Below the pieces are notes generated by a model. It was given only the letters and a program-made list of their open reading frames with translations, was not told where the DNA came from and searched no databases. DNA of 64,000 nt from Acidobacteriaceae bacterium (lineage in GTDB: Bacteria; Acidobacteriota; Terriglobia; Terriglobales; Acidobacteriaceae), in contig JAPWKE010000003.1 of NCBI GenBank assembly GCA_028283655.1, positions 620,001 to 684,000 on the forward strand, read 5' to 3'. The position numbers and the translations under genes are program-made. Of this stretch, positions 48,405-56,400 are shown one piece after another (position 1 is the first letter of the stretch; every line of letters begins with the position of its first letter).

Positions 48405-48442
48405 AAAGAAATGGCACGGCCTGTGGGCCGTGCCATTTCTTT
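48405..48442. terminator. Strong terminator after the rhomboid gene
   Basis: A perfect 17-bp stem (AAAGAAATGGCACGGCC with its complement), a TGTG loop and flanking A/T runs on both sides, between convergent genes. Confidence 0.92.
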
Positions 48443-48461
48443 TTCGTGAGCCTGCTGTCTT

Positions 48462-48890
48462 TTAGAAGACGGAGGTGGTCGCGGTGGCGGCAAACTTGCG
48501 CACCATGGCGAGGAGAAGGCGACGGTCGCTTTCGGTCAGATTGGCGGAGTAACGCTGAATCTGGGTGAGGAAGCGGATCTCGTCGGCCGATAGGTTGATG
48601 CCGGGGACGTCCTTGATGGGGTCTTCGGCGAAGAACTGGCTGAGCGGCAGATCAAGCGCAGAGGCGATCTTCTGCAGGGTTTCGAGCGAGGGCACGGTGT
48701 GGCCGTTCTCTACGCGCGAGAGATAGCAACGCAGCAGACCGGTGCGCTTTTCGATGTCTCCCTGGGACATGCCCTTCTGGAGACGGAAACCGCGGATGGT
48801 GATGCCGATGTTGATCGGGGCCGGAGCGGCTGCGACGGTTTCTACCGAAGCTGCAGGCTCTGCCGGCAGCGCTGTGTGCATATGTGCCAT
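48462..48890 (-). CDS. XRE-family helix-turn-helix regulator
   Basis: A 142-aa cytosolic protein. An HTH_3 domain (about 28-85) with GFRLQKGMSQGDIEKRTGL and LSRVENGHTVPSLETLQKIA is preceded by an Ala/Pro-rich leader and followed by a helical tail. The ATG at 48890 is chosen; the open frame continues upstream without a recognisable sequence. A short, conserved HTH protein of this kind is widespread in Terriglobia. Targets are unknown. Confidence 0.85.
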   Translation of the reverse strand: MAHMHTALPAEPAASVETVAAAPAPINIGITIRGFRLQKGMSQGDIEKRTGLLRCYLSRVENGHTVPSLETLQKIASALDLPLSQFFAEDPIKDVPGINLSADEIRFLTQIQRYSANLTESDRRLLLAMVRKFAATATTSVF

Positions 48891-49039
48891 TGACCACAAA
48901 GTAACTAGCGGTGAAATCGGAAGCAAGAGGAAAGTGTTCCGAAGACACGATGTTTCGTACCTTCGGAGATTCGTGGCGAGCGGTGCACTCGTGTTGATCG
49001 GGGTTCGCGGGTGCTTGAAGCAGGCATTGTGAGCACTGG

Positions 49040-49357
49040 TTATGCGGAGCTGGCCGCCAGAAAAGAGCGTGTTTCGGCGACGATTTGTTCGGCTACTCCG
49101 GGGGTGCGGATGAACTCCGAGCCCTGCATCGGGTCGCCGTGCTCGTCGTAGTACGTGCCGGTCTCTCCGGATTGGTTGAGGGCAACTTTCGTGATGACGC
49201 GTGCGGCGCGTTTCGGCGTGCTGAGGAACCTCATGAATGGCAGGAGTAGCGGAACGAGGACGGGCACGACGGTCTTGACGAGCAGGCGAGCGAGTGGCGT
49301 GGTGTCGCGCTAGCCGAGGCTGGTGGCGAGGGTGACGCCAGGTTCGACGGCGAATAG
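49040..49357 (-). pseudogene. Truncated short-chain dehydrogenase pseudogene (C-terminal remnant)
   Basis: In one frame on the minus strand the translation reads EPGVTLATSLG, a TAG stop (49310-49312), then RDTTPLARLLVKTVVPVLV and on to ...YYDEHGDPMQ and a normal C-terminus. This is the final third of a classical SDR of the NAD(P)-dependent oxidoreductase type (PGV..T.LG..., then a membrane-facing helix). The Rossmann core and catalytic residues are missing, and a second in-frame stop (TGA, 49358-49360) marks the upstream limit. It sits between the XRE gene and nadC. Confidence 0.75.
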
Positions 49358-49380
49358 TCAATTACTGGCTGTCGAGTGCT

Positions 49381-50241
49381 CTAGGCGATGTCGAGGCCGA
49401 GGTCGAGGGCGCGGGTGGAGTGCGTGAGCGCGCCGACGGAGATGATGTCTACACCGGTGGAGGCTATGGCCGGGATGCGCTCGAGGGTGATGCCGCCGGA
49501 GGCTTCGATAAGGATGTGCGGTTGCAGGCTGCGGGCGAGGGCGATGCCTTCGGCGAGTTGCTCGAGGGTGAAGTTGTCGAGCATGAGCGTGTTGACGACG
49601 CCGGAGGAGAGAACGGGCTCGATCTGGTCGAGGCGATCAACCTCCACCTCGATGTGCGTGGTGTGGGGGAGGCTTTGCGCGGCTTCGCGGAGGGCTTCTG
49701 TCAGCGGTCGCTGGCCGTTTTGCGTGAGGACTGCGAGGTGGTTGTCCTTGAGCATGACGGCGTCGGAGAGCGAGAAGCGGTGGTTGTGGCCGCCGCCGCA
49801 GCGCACGGCGTATCGCTCGAACTGGCGCAGGCCGGGGGTGGTCTTGCGGGTGTCGGTGATGCGCGTGGAGGTGCCTTTCGTGGCGGCGACGTAGCGCGAG
49901 GTGGCCGTCGCGATGCCGCTGAGGCGCTGGATGAAGTTGAGGCCGACGCGCTCTGCCTGCAGCACGGCGCGGGCAGGGCCTTCTGACTTGGCGAGGACAG
50001 TGCCTGCTTCGAAGCGCTCGCCGTCGTGTACGCGGAAGGTTGTGGTGATGGCGCCGGTGAGGTTCATGGCTGCGGTGAAGATGTCTTCGCCGCAGAGGAC
50101 GCCGGGTTCACGGGCGACAAGCTGCGCGGTGACGCGGGCAGAAGCGGGCAGGAAGGTCTGTACGCTGAGATCGCCCCAGGGAGCGTCTTCAGTGAGTGCG
50201 GCGCGGACGAGGGAGTCGATGAGTGCGGCGGAGGGCTTCAT
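49381..50241 (-). CDS. nadC: Nicotinate-nucleotide pyrophosphorylase (quinolinate phosphoribosyltransferase)
   Basis: A 286-aa enzyme that converts quinolinate and PRPP to nicotinate mononucleotide. Conserved: LTEDAPWGDLS at the N-terminus, NFIQRLSGIATATS, ITDTRKTTPGLRQFERYAVRCGGGHNHR (substrate-binding core) and MLKDNHL. I chose the ATG at 50239-50241; the frame extends further upstream into nadB antisense sequence and is not coding. It is the last gene of nadA-nadB-nadC, 41 bases after nadB. Confidence 0.95.
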   Translation of the reverse strand: MKPSAALIDSLVRAALTEDAPWGDLSVQTFLPASARVTAQLVAREPGVLCGEDIFTAAMNLTGAITTTFRVHDGERFEAGTVLAKSEGPARAVLQAERVGLNFIQRLSGIATATSRYVAATKGTSTRITDTRKTTPGLRQFERYAVRCGGGHNHRFSLSDAVMLKDNHLAVLTQNGQRPLTEALREAAQSLPHTTHIEVEVDRLDQIEPVLSSGVVNTLMLDNFTLEQLAEGIALARSLQPHILIEASGGITLERIPAIASTGVDIISVGALTHSTRALDLGLDIA

Positions 50242-50282
50242 GATTAGAGCGGAGATTTCAGAGGGCAGAGCGTAGGAGAGGC

Positions 50283-51872
50283 CTAGCGGGAGGCGATGAG
50301 TGGGTTCTCTGGAACGCTGACGATGGTTGTGCGGTCGGCGTAGAGAAGCGAGCGCGCCCATGCGGGCGAGGGGTTCAGGTAGTCGGTGCGGTAGTGTGCG
50401 CCGCGGCTTTCGGTGCGGGCGAGCGCGGCGGTGGTGACGAGCCGGGCGATCAGGTGCAGGTTCGCGGTTTCGCGAGCGGCGATGGAGTCGCCGACGATGT
50501 GGGTGGACTTCAACTCGGCGAGCGCAGAGGCGAGGTCCTGGCCGTCGCGTTCGATGCCGACGGCTGTCCACATGAGCGACTGGATGCTCTGGCGGTCGAT
50601 GGCCTTGGTTTCGGGGAAGACGGGCGCGAGGGCGCGGACTTCGTTGGCGTCAAACTCGGCGGGTGCATCGAGAGAGGCCGACGGCATGTGGTGTTCGCCG
50701 AGGAAGAGACCCGCGCAGCGCCAGGCGTAGACGAGGCTTTCGAGCAGCGAGTTCGAGGCGAGGCGGTTGGCTCCGTGGACGCCGGTGCAGGCGGTTTCGC
50801 CGACGGCGAAGAGGCGCGGCACGGAGGTGCGGCCGTAGAGATCGGTGCGGACACCGCCCATCCAGTAGTGCGCTGCGGGGGTGACGGGGATGGGATCGCG
50901 GGACCAGTCCATGCCACGACGGCGAACGGCGGCGTCGATGGAAGGGAAGCGCGTGCGGAGGAACTCTTCGCCGCCGAGTTGCGTGGCGTCGAGCATGACG
51001 GGTGAGCCGTGCTGCGCGGTCATCTGCATGGCGATGCCGCGAGCGACGACGTCGCGCGGAGCGAGTTCCGCCTGCGGATGCAGGGTCTGCATGAAGCGGT
51101 GACCGTGAGCGTCGAGCAGCACGGCGCCTTCGCCGCGAACGGCCTCGGAGATGAGGAAGGTTTCGGGGTGCGCGAGCGCGGTTGGGTGGAATTGGTAGAA
51201 CTCGACGTCGGCGAGTTCGGCTCCGGCGCGGAAGGCGGCTGCGGTGCCGTCGCCGGTGGCTCCGGCGGGGTTGGTGGTGTGGAGATAAAGCTGGCCAGCG
51301 CCGCCGGACGCGAGGATCACAGCGTCCGTGGAGATCATGCGTGAGCGGCCGGCCTTGTCGATGATGTGCAGGCCCGCGGCGACGCCGTTGCGTGTGAGGA
51401 TGTCGGCGACGAAGGTGTGTTCGAGGACGGTGATGTTCTTTGTCGCGCGCACGGCGTGGACGAGCGCCATCTCGATGGAGAGGCCGGTGGAGTCGCCGCC
51501 AGCGTGGAGTACGCGCGGGTAGGAATGCGCAGCTTCGAGGCCCTTGGCGAGTTCACCGTTGCGCTTGTCGAACTCGACGCCGAGGCGAATGAGGTCGTGA
51601 ATGCGCGCGGGGCCTTCTTCGCAGAGAACACGAACAGCGGCGGGGTCGCAAAGGCCTGCGCCAGCGTTCAGTGTGTCGACGATGTGGGCTTCGGTGGAGT
51701 CGTCTGCAAAGTACGCGGCAGCGATGCCGCCCTGCGCCCAGCGCGTGTTGGACTCGGCCAGCTCCAGCTTGGTGACGAGCGTGACGTCGTGAGACTTCGC
51801 GAGTCGAAGCGTGGCAATGAGTCCGGCGATACCGCTGCCGACGACGGCGACGTGCTGGCGAGGTGTGCTCAT
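50283..51872 (-). CDS. nadB: L-aspartate oxidase
   Basis: A 529-aa FAD enzyme that oxidises L-aspartate to iminoaspartate for quinolinate synthesis. The N-terminal dinucleotide motif is VVGSGIAGLIATLRLA; the succinate-dehydrogenase-type flavoprotein signature is followed by AAHYWMGGVRTDLYGRTSVPRLFAVGE, and GANRLASNSLLE matches the family. The ATG overlaps the nadA stop by 4 bases. Substrate passes to NadA. Confidence 0.95.
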   Translation of the reverse strand: MSTPRQHVAVVGSGIAGLIATLRLAKSHDVTLVTKLELAESNTRWAQGGIAAAYFADDSTEAHIVDTLNAGAGLCDPAAVRVLCEEGPARIHDLIRLGVEFDKRNGELAKGLEAAHSYPRVLHAGGDSTGLSIEMALVHAVRATKNITVLEHTFVADILTRNGVAAGLHIIDKAGRSRMISTDAVILASGGAGQLYLHTTNPAGATGDGTAAAFRAGAELADVEFYQFHPTALAHPETFLISEAVRGEGAVLLDAHGHRFMQTLHPQAELAPRDVVARGIAMQMTAQHGSPVMLDATQLGGEEFLRTRFPSIDAAVRRRGMDWSRDPIPVTPAAHYWMGGVRTDLYGRTSVPRLFAVGETACTGVHGANRLASNSLLESLVYAWRCAGLFLGEHHMPSASLDAPAEFDANEVRALAPVFPETKAIDRQSIQSLMWTAVGIERDGQDLASALAELKSTHIVGDSIAARETANLHLIARLVTTAALARTESRGAHYRTDYLNPSPAWARSLLYADRTTIVSVPENPLIASR

Positions 51873-53164
51873 GCTGCGCTCACAGGCTTGCCGGGAGCGA
51901 GAGCCAGCATGCGCTCAAGGGCGATACGGGCGTCGCTGGCGGTGGCTTCGTCGACGGTGATCTGGTTGACGAGTTCGCCGCGCTCGAAGCTTTCGAGCAC
52001 CCAGGCGATGTAGCTGGGGTGGATGCGGTACATCGTCGAACAGGGGCAGACGATGGAGTCGAGGCAGAAGATGGTGTGCTCGGGGTGGTCGTTAGCGAGG
52101 CGCTGGACGAGGTTGATCTCCGTGCCGATGGCGAAGGTGGAACCAGCCGGAGCGGCCTCGATGGCCTTGCGAATGTAGTCGGTGGAGCCGTACTCGTCGG
52201 CGTCGTCGACGACCTCCATCGGGCACTCGGGGTGCACGATGACGCGGACGTCGGGGTGGCGCTGGCGAGCCATGCTGATCTGCTCGACGGTGAAGCGTTT
52301 GTGCACGGAGCAGAAGCCGTGCCAGAGGATGACCCGGGAGTCACGAAGCTGCTGGGCGGTGCTGCCGCCGAGCGTGACTTCGGGCTTCCAGAGCGGCATC
52401 TGCTCAAGCGGTACGCCCATGGCCTTGGCGGTGTTGCGGCCGAGGTGCTGGTCGGGGAAAAAGAGCACGCGCTGGCCGCGAGCGAAGGCCCACTCGAGCA
52501 CCGAGCGCGCATTCGACGAGGTGCAGACTACGCCTCCGTGGCGACCGCAGAAGGCCTTCAGCGCGGCGGAGGAGTTCATGTATGTGACGGGGATGACGGG
52601 CTGGAGGCCGTTGGCGTCGGGCTGATCGCCGAAGAGCGCTGTCAGCTCTTCCCAGCAATCTTCGACTGAGTCGAGGTCTGCCATGTCCGCCATCGAGCAG
52701 CCTGCTGCGAGGTTCGGCAGGATGACGGCCTGGTCGCGGCGGGAGAGCATGTCGGCGGTTTCGGCCATGAAGTGGACGCCGCAGAAGACGATGGCTTCGG
52801 CGTTGGGCCGGGTTCGGGCGGCTTGTGCGAGCTGGAAGCTGTCGCCCACGAAGTCGGCGTACTTCACGACTTCGTCGCGCTGATAGAAGTGGCCGAGTAC
52901 GACGAGGCGTTCGCCGAGCGCGGCTTTCGCGGCGCGGATGCGGAGGTCGAGTTCTTCGCGGGAGGCGTTGCGGTACTCGAGCGGAAGCACGCCCTGTTTG
53001 GGTGCGTCGGAGGGCAGGGGGTCGGCGATGGATGCGCCGGGGCCGTAGGTCTGGTCGGCGTCGTGCAACCAGGGGCTATCGTCGAGAGCTGCGGAACAGG
53101 TACTGCCGGCTCCTGCCTGTTCACCAATTTGAATCAGGTGGATCGTTTCGGGGACTGAAGGCAC
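51869..53164 (-). CDS. nadA: Quinolinate synthase
   Basis: A 431-aa [4Fe-4S] enzyme that condenses iminoaspartate with dihydroxyacetone phosphate. Three conserved cluster cysteines are visible in IVFCGVHFMAET, HGFCSVHK/VHPECPMEV and DSIVCPCSTMYRIHP; VLGHFYQRDEVVKYADFVGDS is typical of the N-terminal domain. About 70 N-terminal residues precede the conserved core, longer than in E. coli. The GTG start has AGGAG 8 bases upstream, so the extension is probably translated. First gene of the nad operon. Confidence 0.94.
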   Translation of the reverse strand: MPSVPETIHLIQIGEQAGAGSTCSAALDDSPWLHDADQTYGPGASIADPLPSDAPKQGVLPLEYRNASREELDLRIRAAKAALGERLVVLGHFYQRDEVVKYADFVGDSFQLAQAARTRPNAEAIVFCGVHFMAETADMLSRRDQAVILPNLAAGCSMADMADLDSVEDCWEELTALFGDQPDANGLQPVIPVTYMNSSAALKAFCGRHGGVVCTSSNARSVLEWAFARGQRVLFFPDQHLGRNTAKAMGVPLEQMPLWKPEVTLGGSTAQQLRDSRVILWHGFCSVHKRFTVEQISMARQRHPDVRVIVHPECPMEVVDDADEYGSTDYIRKAIEAAPAGSTFAIGTEINLVQRLANDHPEHTIFCLDSIVCPCSTMYRIHPSYIAWVLESFERGELVNQITVDEATASDARIALERMLALAPGKPVSAA

Positions 53165-53269
53165 TGCGTGACTCCTGTGAAAGCCTTGCGTCGAGCGTCG
53201 TTGGCTCTCAACGTTGGATGAGCCACGCGCGGGAAAAGACGCTGCTTACAGGATACGCCTTTGCGCAGG

Positions 53270-53902
53270 TTACGAGTGGTTGCCGGGCCATGCAGCCATG
53301 GCGAATTGAATGACCCGGTTGAGGTCTTTGGGGGAGGCGCCGTTGGCGGCCTGGATGGAAAGTCCGGTGACGACCGAGGTGAAGTATTCGGCGAGCGCCG
53401 CGGTGTTGGTGTCGGCGGGGAGTTCGCCCTTGCGCTTGCCGCGGTCGAGGCGCTGCTTGAGCATGCGCGTGGCCTCGCGCTGCAGTCTGTAGAGTTCGTC
53501 GCGGAGTTCGATGGTGTCGGCGCTGCCGGTGAGTGCGCCCTGGACGAGGAAGCAGACTTGCGGTTCCTCGCCTTTGGGCTGAAGGCCGCGTGCGAGTTTG
53601 AGGCAGGCCTCGACGGCTTCGCGGGCGGTGGGCTGTGCGAGTGCCGTTTCGTAGACGGCGATGGATTGCTCAGCGTACATCACCATGGCCTGGCGGAAGA
53701 GCTCAATTTTGTCGCCAAAAGTTGCGTAGAGCGTAGGTTTGCTCATGCCGGTGGCCGTGGTGAGGTCGGTGTAAGAGGTGCCGTCGAAGCCGTGCTTCCA
53801 GAAGAGCAGAAGCACGGCGCGCAGGGCGATTTCGCGATCGAAGCCGCGAGGACGGCCGGGGCCTCGCTTTTCTTCTGCCGATGCTGGAGCGTTAGATCGC
53901 AT
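53270..53902 (-). CDS. TetR/AcrR-family repressor
   Basis: A 210-aa regulator. The helix-turn-helix (about 25-75) shows FKHGFDGTSYTDLTTATGMSKPTLYATFGDK-type residues; a basic GRPRGFDRE segment precedes it. The C-terminal domain belongs to the TetR_C group often found next to oxidoreductases. It is divergent from an SDR gene, with two inverted copies of an operator-like sequence between them, so autorepression and control of the SDR are likely. Confidence 0.92.
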   Translation of the reverse strand: MRSNAPASAEEKRGPGRPRGFDREIALRAVLLLFWKHGFDGTSYTDLTTATGMSKPTLYATFGDKIELFRQAMVMYAEQSIAVYETALAQPTAREAVEACLKLARGLQPKGEEPQVCFLVQGALTGSADTIELRDELYRLQREATRMLKQRLDRGKRKGELPADTNTAALAEYFTSVVTGLSIQAANGASPKDLNRVIQFAMAAWPGNHS

Positions 53903-53931
53903 AAGAATCAGATGCTCGATGATGGCATGCG

Positions 53932-54014
53932 GATGAATTTCCTACCGAATCGTAAAACAAAGTGCATCCGGGGCGGTGGTGGAACATCCTTTACCGAGCG
54001 GTAGGAAATTCATC
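53932..54014. promoter_or_regulatory. Paired inverted operators between tetR and the SDR gene
   Basis: A perfect 16-base inverted repeat: GATGAATTTCCTACCG (53932-53947) and its complement (53999-54014). Next to each arm is a palindromic core: TACCG-AG-CGGTA at 53992-54003 and the imperfect TACCGAATCGTA at 53943-53954. The two sites are thus about 25-bp copies in opposite orientation, 49 bp apart, one beside each divergent gene. Confidence 0.75.
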
Positions 54015-54042
54015 TGCCGCCATTCAAGCTGAAGGATGTTGC

Positions 54043-54855
54043 ATGAGCGAGAAGAAGCGTAGTGCGTTGGGTACGGCGGTAGTGACGGGAGCGTCGTCAG
54101 GATTGGGCAAAGTGTATGCGGACCGATTGGCTTCGCGCGGATATGATCTGCTGTTGGTCGCGCGTCGCGGCGACCGTTTGCGGGCGATTGCTACTGAGCT
54201 GGAAGCGAAGTTCGCTGTGAGTGTAGAGACGCTTGTGGCGGATTTGAGCGATACCGCAGGGATTGATGCGGCTGTGGCGAAGCTTGCTGTTGATGCGTCG
54301 ATCACGATGCTGGTGAATAACGCAGGCACGTCGAATGTTCTGCCGTTGGCTCAAGCGGACGCTGCAACGCTGGCGAAGATGATCACCCTGAATGTGACTT
54401 CGCTGACGTTGCTGACGCAGGCTGTGTTGCCGGGCTTCTTGGCGCGCAATGCGGGCACGATCATCAACATCGGTTCGGTGGTGAGCTTTGCAGGGTATGC
54501 GTGGGTGCCGGTGTACGGCGGCACGAAGGCTTACGTGATGAACTTCACGCAGGCGCTGAAACAGCAGATCGCCGAGAGCGCTGTGCGACTGCAGTATGTG
54601 GCACCGTCGGGTACGGAGTCGGAAATTTGGGATGGCATGGGTGTGCCGAAGGAAGCGTTGGGAGAGCTGCCTCCGCTGATGGGCACCGAAGAGTGCGTGG
54701 ATGCGGCGCTCGCAGGGTTGGATGCGGGCGAGTTTTTGACCGCGCCGAGTGTGCATGATGCGGCGCTGGTGAGCGCGTTTGAAGAGGCTTCGATGCAGCT
54801 GCTCGTGGCTTCGCAGCAAAGCAGCGCGGCCGAGCGGTACGGCCTGAAGAAGTAA
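54043..54855 (+). CDS. Short-chain dehydrogenase, TetR-controlled
   Basis: A 270-aa SDR with cofactor motif VTGASSGLGKVYA, Arg-rich LLVARRGDRL (NADP preference), LVNNAGTSN, INIGSVVSFAG and the Tyr-x3-Lys pair in PVYGGTKAYVM. The ATG at 54043 is chosen for its AAGGA 7 bases upstream; an open frame from 53962 runs through the operator. Substrate unknown. It converges with an AraC gene at 54890. Confidence 0.9.
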   Translation: MSEKKRSALGTAVVTGASSGLGKVYADRLASRGYDLLLVARRGDRLRAIATELEAKFAVSVETLVADLSDTAGIDAAVAKLAVDASITMLVNNAGTSNVLPLAQADAATLAKMITLNVTSLTLLTQAVLPGFLARNAGTIINIGSVVSFAGYAWVPVYGGTKAYVMNFTQALKQQIAESAVRLQYVAPSGTESEIWDGMGVPKEALGELPPLMGTEECVDAALAGLDAGEFLTAPSVHDAALVSAFEEASMQLLVASQQSSAAERYGLKK

Positions 54856-54889
54856 CGGGAGGCGCGGCGCTTGGGGCCTGGCGTCGCGC

Positions 54890-55804
54890 TCATCGCCGCA
54901 GATGGATTTGAGTAAAGACGCGGGGTGAGCAGCCTTCGGCTCGTTTAAAAGCGGTACTGAACGCGCTCGCAGATTGGAAGCCGATGAGTCGAGCGATCTC
55001 GTCGATGTTGCGTTGGCCTTGGCGTAATTCATCTTTGGCGAGAGCGATGCGCCAGCGTTGTAGATAGGCAATCGGACCGAGTCCTACGACGCGGGAAAAG
55101 CGCGCGGCGAGGGCAGAACGTGAGATGCCGCAGAGGCGCGCAAGTTTCGCCGTGGTCCACGAACGCGCGACAGCACTGTGCATCGCGATGAGAGCCTGCG
55201 CAATGACGGCATCGGCTAGGCCCGCGACGAGGCCTGGTTGCATGGATTCCGCTGGTGTCGCTCGACCGCGCAGGAGTTCGACGAGCAGCAGTTCCATCAG
55301 ACGTGTGATCACGAAATCGCTGCCTGGGCCGGGAACGGTGGACTCCGCTTCGTTCATTCGAAGCAGGGTGCGGACGCGTTCGGAGGCGAGCGTGTCCGCG
55401 CTGAGATGCAGCACCTGCGGCAGCAGGCCGGTGAGCAGCGCTTCATTGGCGGAGTCGAAGAGGAATTTGCCGCCGCGGAGAATGACCTCGGGCGAAGGCT
55501 TGTTGCCGAGCGTCGCGATGGCGGCAGCCCTGGCGAGCACGGTTTCACTGTCCGTGGGGTTTGCGTGAAGGTCGGAGACGAGAGCAAACGGCGTTGAGGT
55601 GCGGATAAGGACGAAGTCGTCGGTGCGAAGCGACAGTGTTTCCTCGCCGGGACGCGTGAGCAAGCACTCGCCGCGCTCGACCCAGCAGAAGAGGAGGTCG
55701 TCGCGCTGATGAAAGGCAAGCCCCCAGCTCCCGGTGGCCTCGACACGCGTGAAGAGCGTGGCGGCGGGGCGCAGAAGCTGGATGAGGTCGAGAAAAGGGT
55801 CCAT
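54890..55804 (-). CDS. AraC-family regulator with cupin_6-type sensor domain
   Basis: A 304-aa regulator: an N-terminal cupin-like domain (about 1-185; LLFCWVERGECLLTRPGEE, LRTDDFVLIRTSTPF) and a C-terminal AraC HTH (about 200-300; ISRSALAARFSRVVGLGPIAYLQ, AFSTAFKRAEGCSPRVF holds the second HTH). It is divergent from a SnoaL-like gene with a 114-bp gap. Regulators of this type often control a neighbouring oxidoreductase or small stress protein. Confidence 0.9.
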   Translation of the reverse strand: MDPFLDLIQLLRPAATLFTRVEATGSWGLAFHQRDDLLFCWVERGECLLTRPGEETLSLRTDDFVLIRTSTPFALVSDLHANPTDSETVLARAAAIATLGNKPSPEVILRGGKFLFDSANEALLTGLLPQVLHLSADTLASERVRTLLRMNEAESTVPGPGSDFVITRLMELLLVELLRGRATPAESMQPGLVAGLADAVIAQALIAMHSAVARSWTTAKLARLCGISRSALAARFSRVVGLGPIAYLQRWRIALAKDELRQGQRNIDEIARLIGFQSASAFSTAFKRAEGCSPRVFTQIHLRR

Positions 55805-55918
55805 ACGTGATTTGGACGTTTCGTAAAGATTTGTGGTCGATTCATTATCGTTTGTTTCGTCGCGAACGCCTAGCTTGGAGAAGTGCGGTGCCTTTCAGCC
55901 GCGACAAAGGAGAGTGAA

Positions 55919-56278
55919 ATGACGGAAGAAGCGTTGATGCAGCTTTGGAACACGTATTCGGATGCGTGGTCTGAGAAGTCCGCCGAGAAGCGTGGGCAAA
56001 TGTTGGCGGCAAGTCTCGCGCAGGATGTGGCGTTCACCAGTCCGGACGTGGATGATCGCGGCGTCGATCAACTAGAAGCGACGATGGTGGCGTTTCAGGC
56101 GGAGTACGTCGGTTATTACTTCCGGACGAACATGCTGCGGCATCAGCATGGGCAGTTGCTGATTGCCTGGACGTTGTTCGACGCGCAAGACGCCCCACTG
56201 CTCCTCGGCAATAGTTATGCCCGGCTCGATGAGGAGCGCGGCAAGATTGTGCGTCTGGCGGGGTTCTGGAAGCGTTAG
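55919..56278 (+). CDS. SnoaL/NTF2-like small protein
   Basis: A 119-aa cone-shaped alpha+beta barrel protein (nuclear-transport-factor-2 fold), judged from the pattern LWNTYSDAWSE...LAQDVAFTSPD and the C-terminal strands LIAWTLFDAQD, ARLDEERGKIVRLAGFW. Members are polyketide cyclases, isomerases or ligand-binding proteins; no catalytic residue can be assigned. The ATG at 55919 has AAAGGAG 7 bases upstream. Divergent from the AraC gene. Confidence 0.78.
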   Translation: MTEEALMQLWNTYSDAWSEKSAEKRGQMLAASLAQDVAFTSPDVDDRGVDQLEATMVAFQAEYVGYYFRTNMLRHQHGQLLIAWTLFDAQDAPLLLGNSYARLDEERGKIVRLAGFWKR

Positions 56279-56341
56279 CGGAGAAGGGTTCAGCGGGCGC
56301 GTTGAAACGCAGAATGCCTGCGGGACGAACACGCTAAACGG

Positions 56342-56391
56342 ACAACGAAGAAGCCGTCGAACGCTCGAGCATTCGACGGCTTCTTTGTCGT
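56342..56391. terminator. Terminator between SnoaL-like and decarboxylase genes
   Basis: A 14-bp perfect stem (AAGAAGCCGTCGAA/TTCGACGGCTTCTT), 10-base loop and a partly paired extension, between convergent genes. Confidence 0.88.
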
Positions 56392-56400
56392 TAGGAGGAT

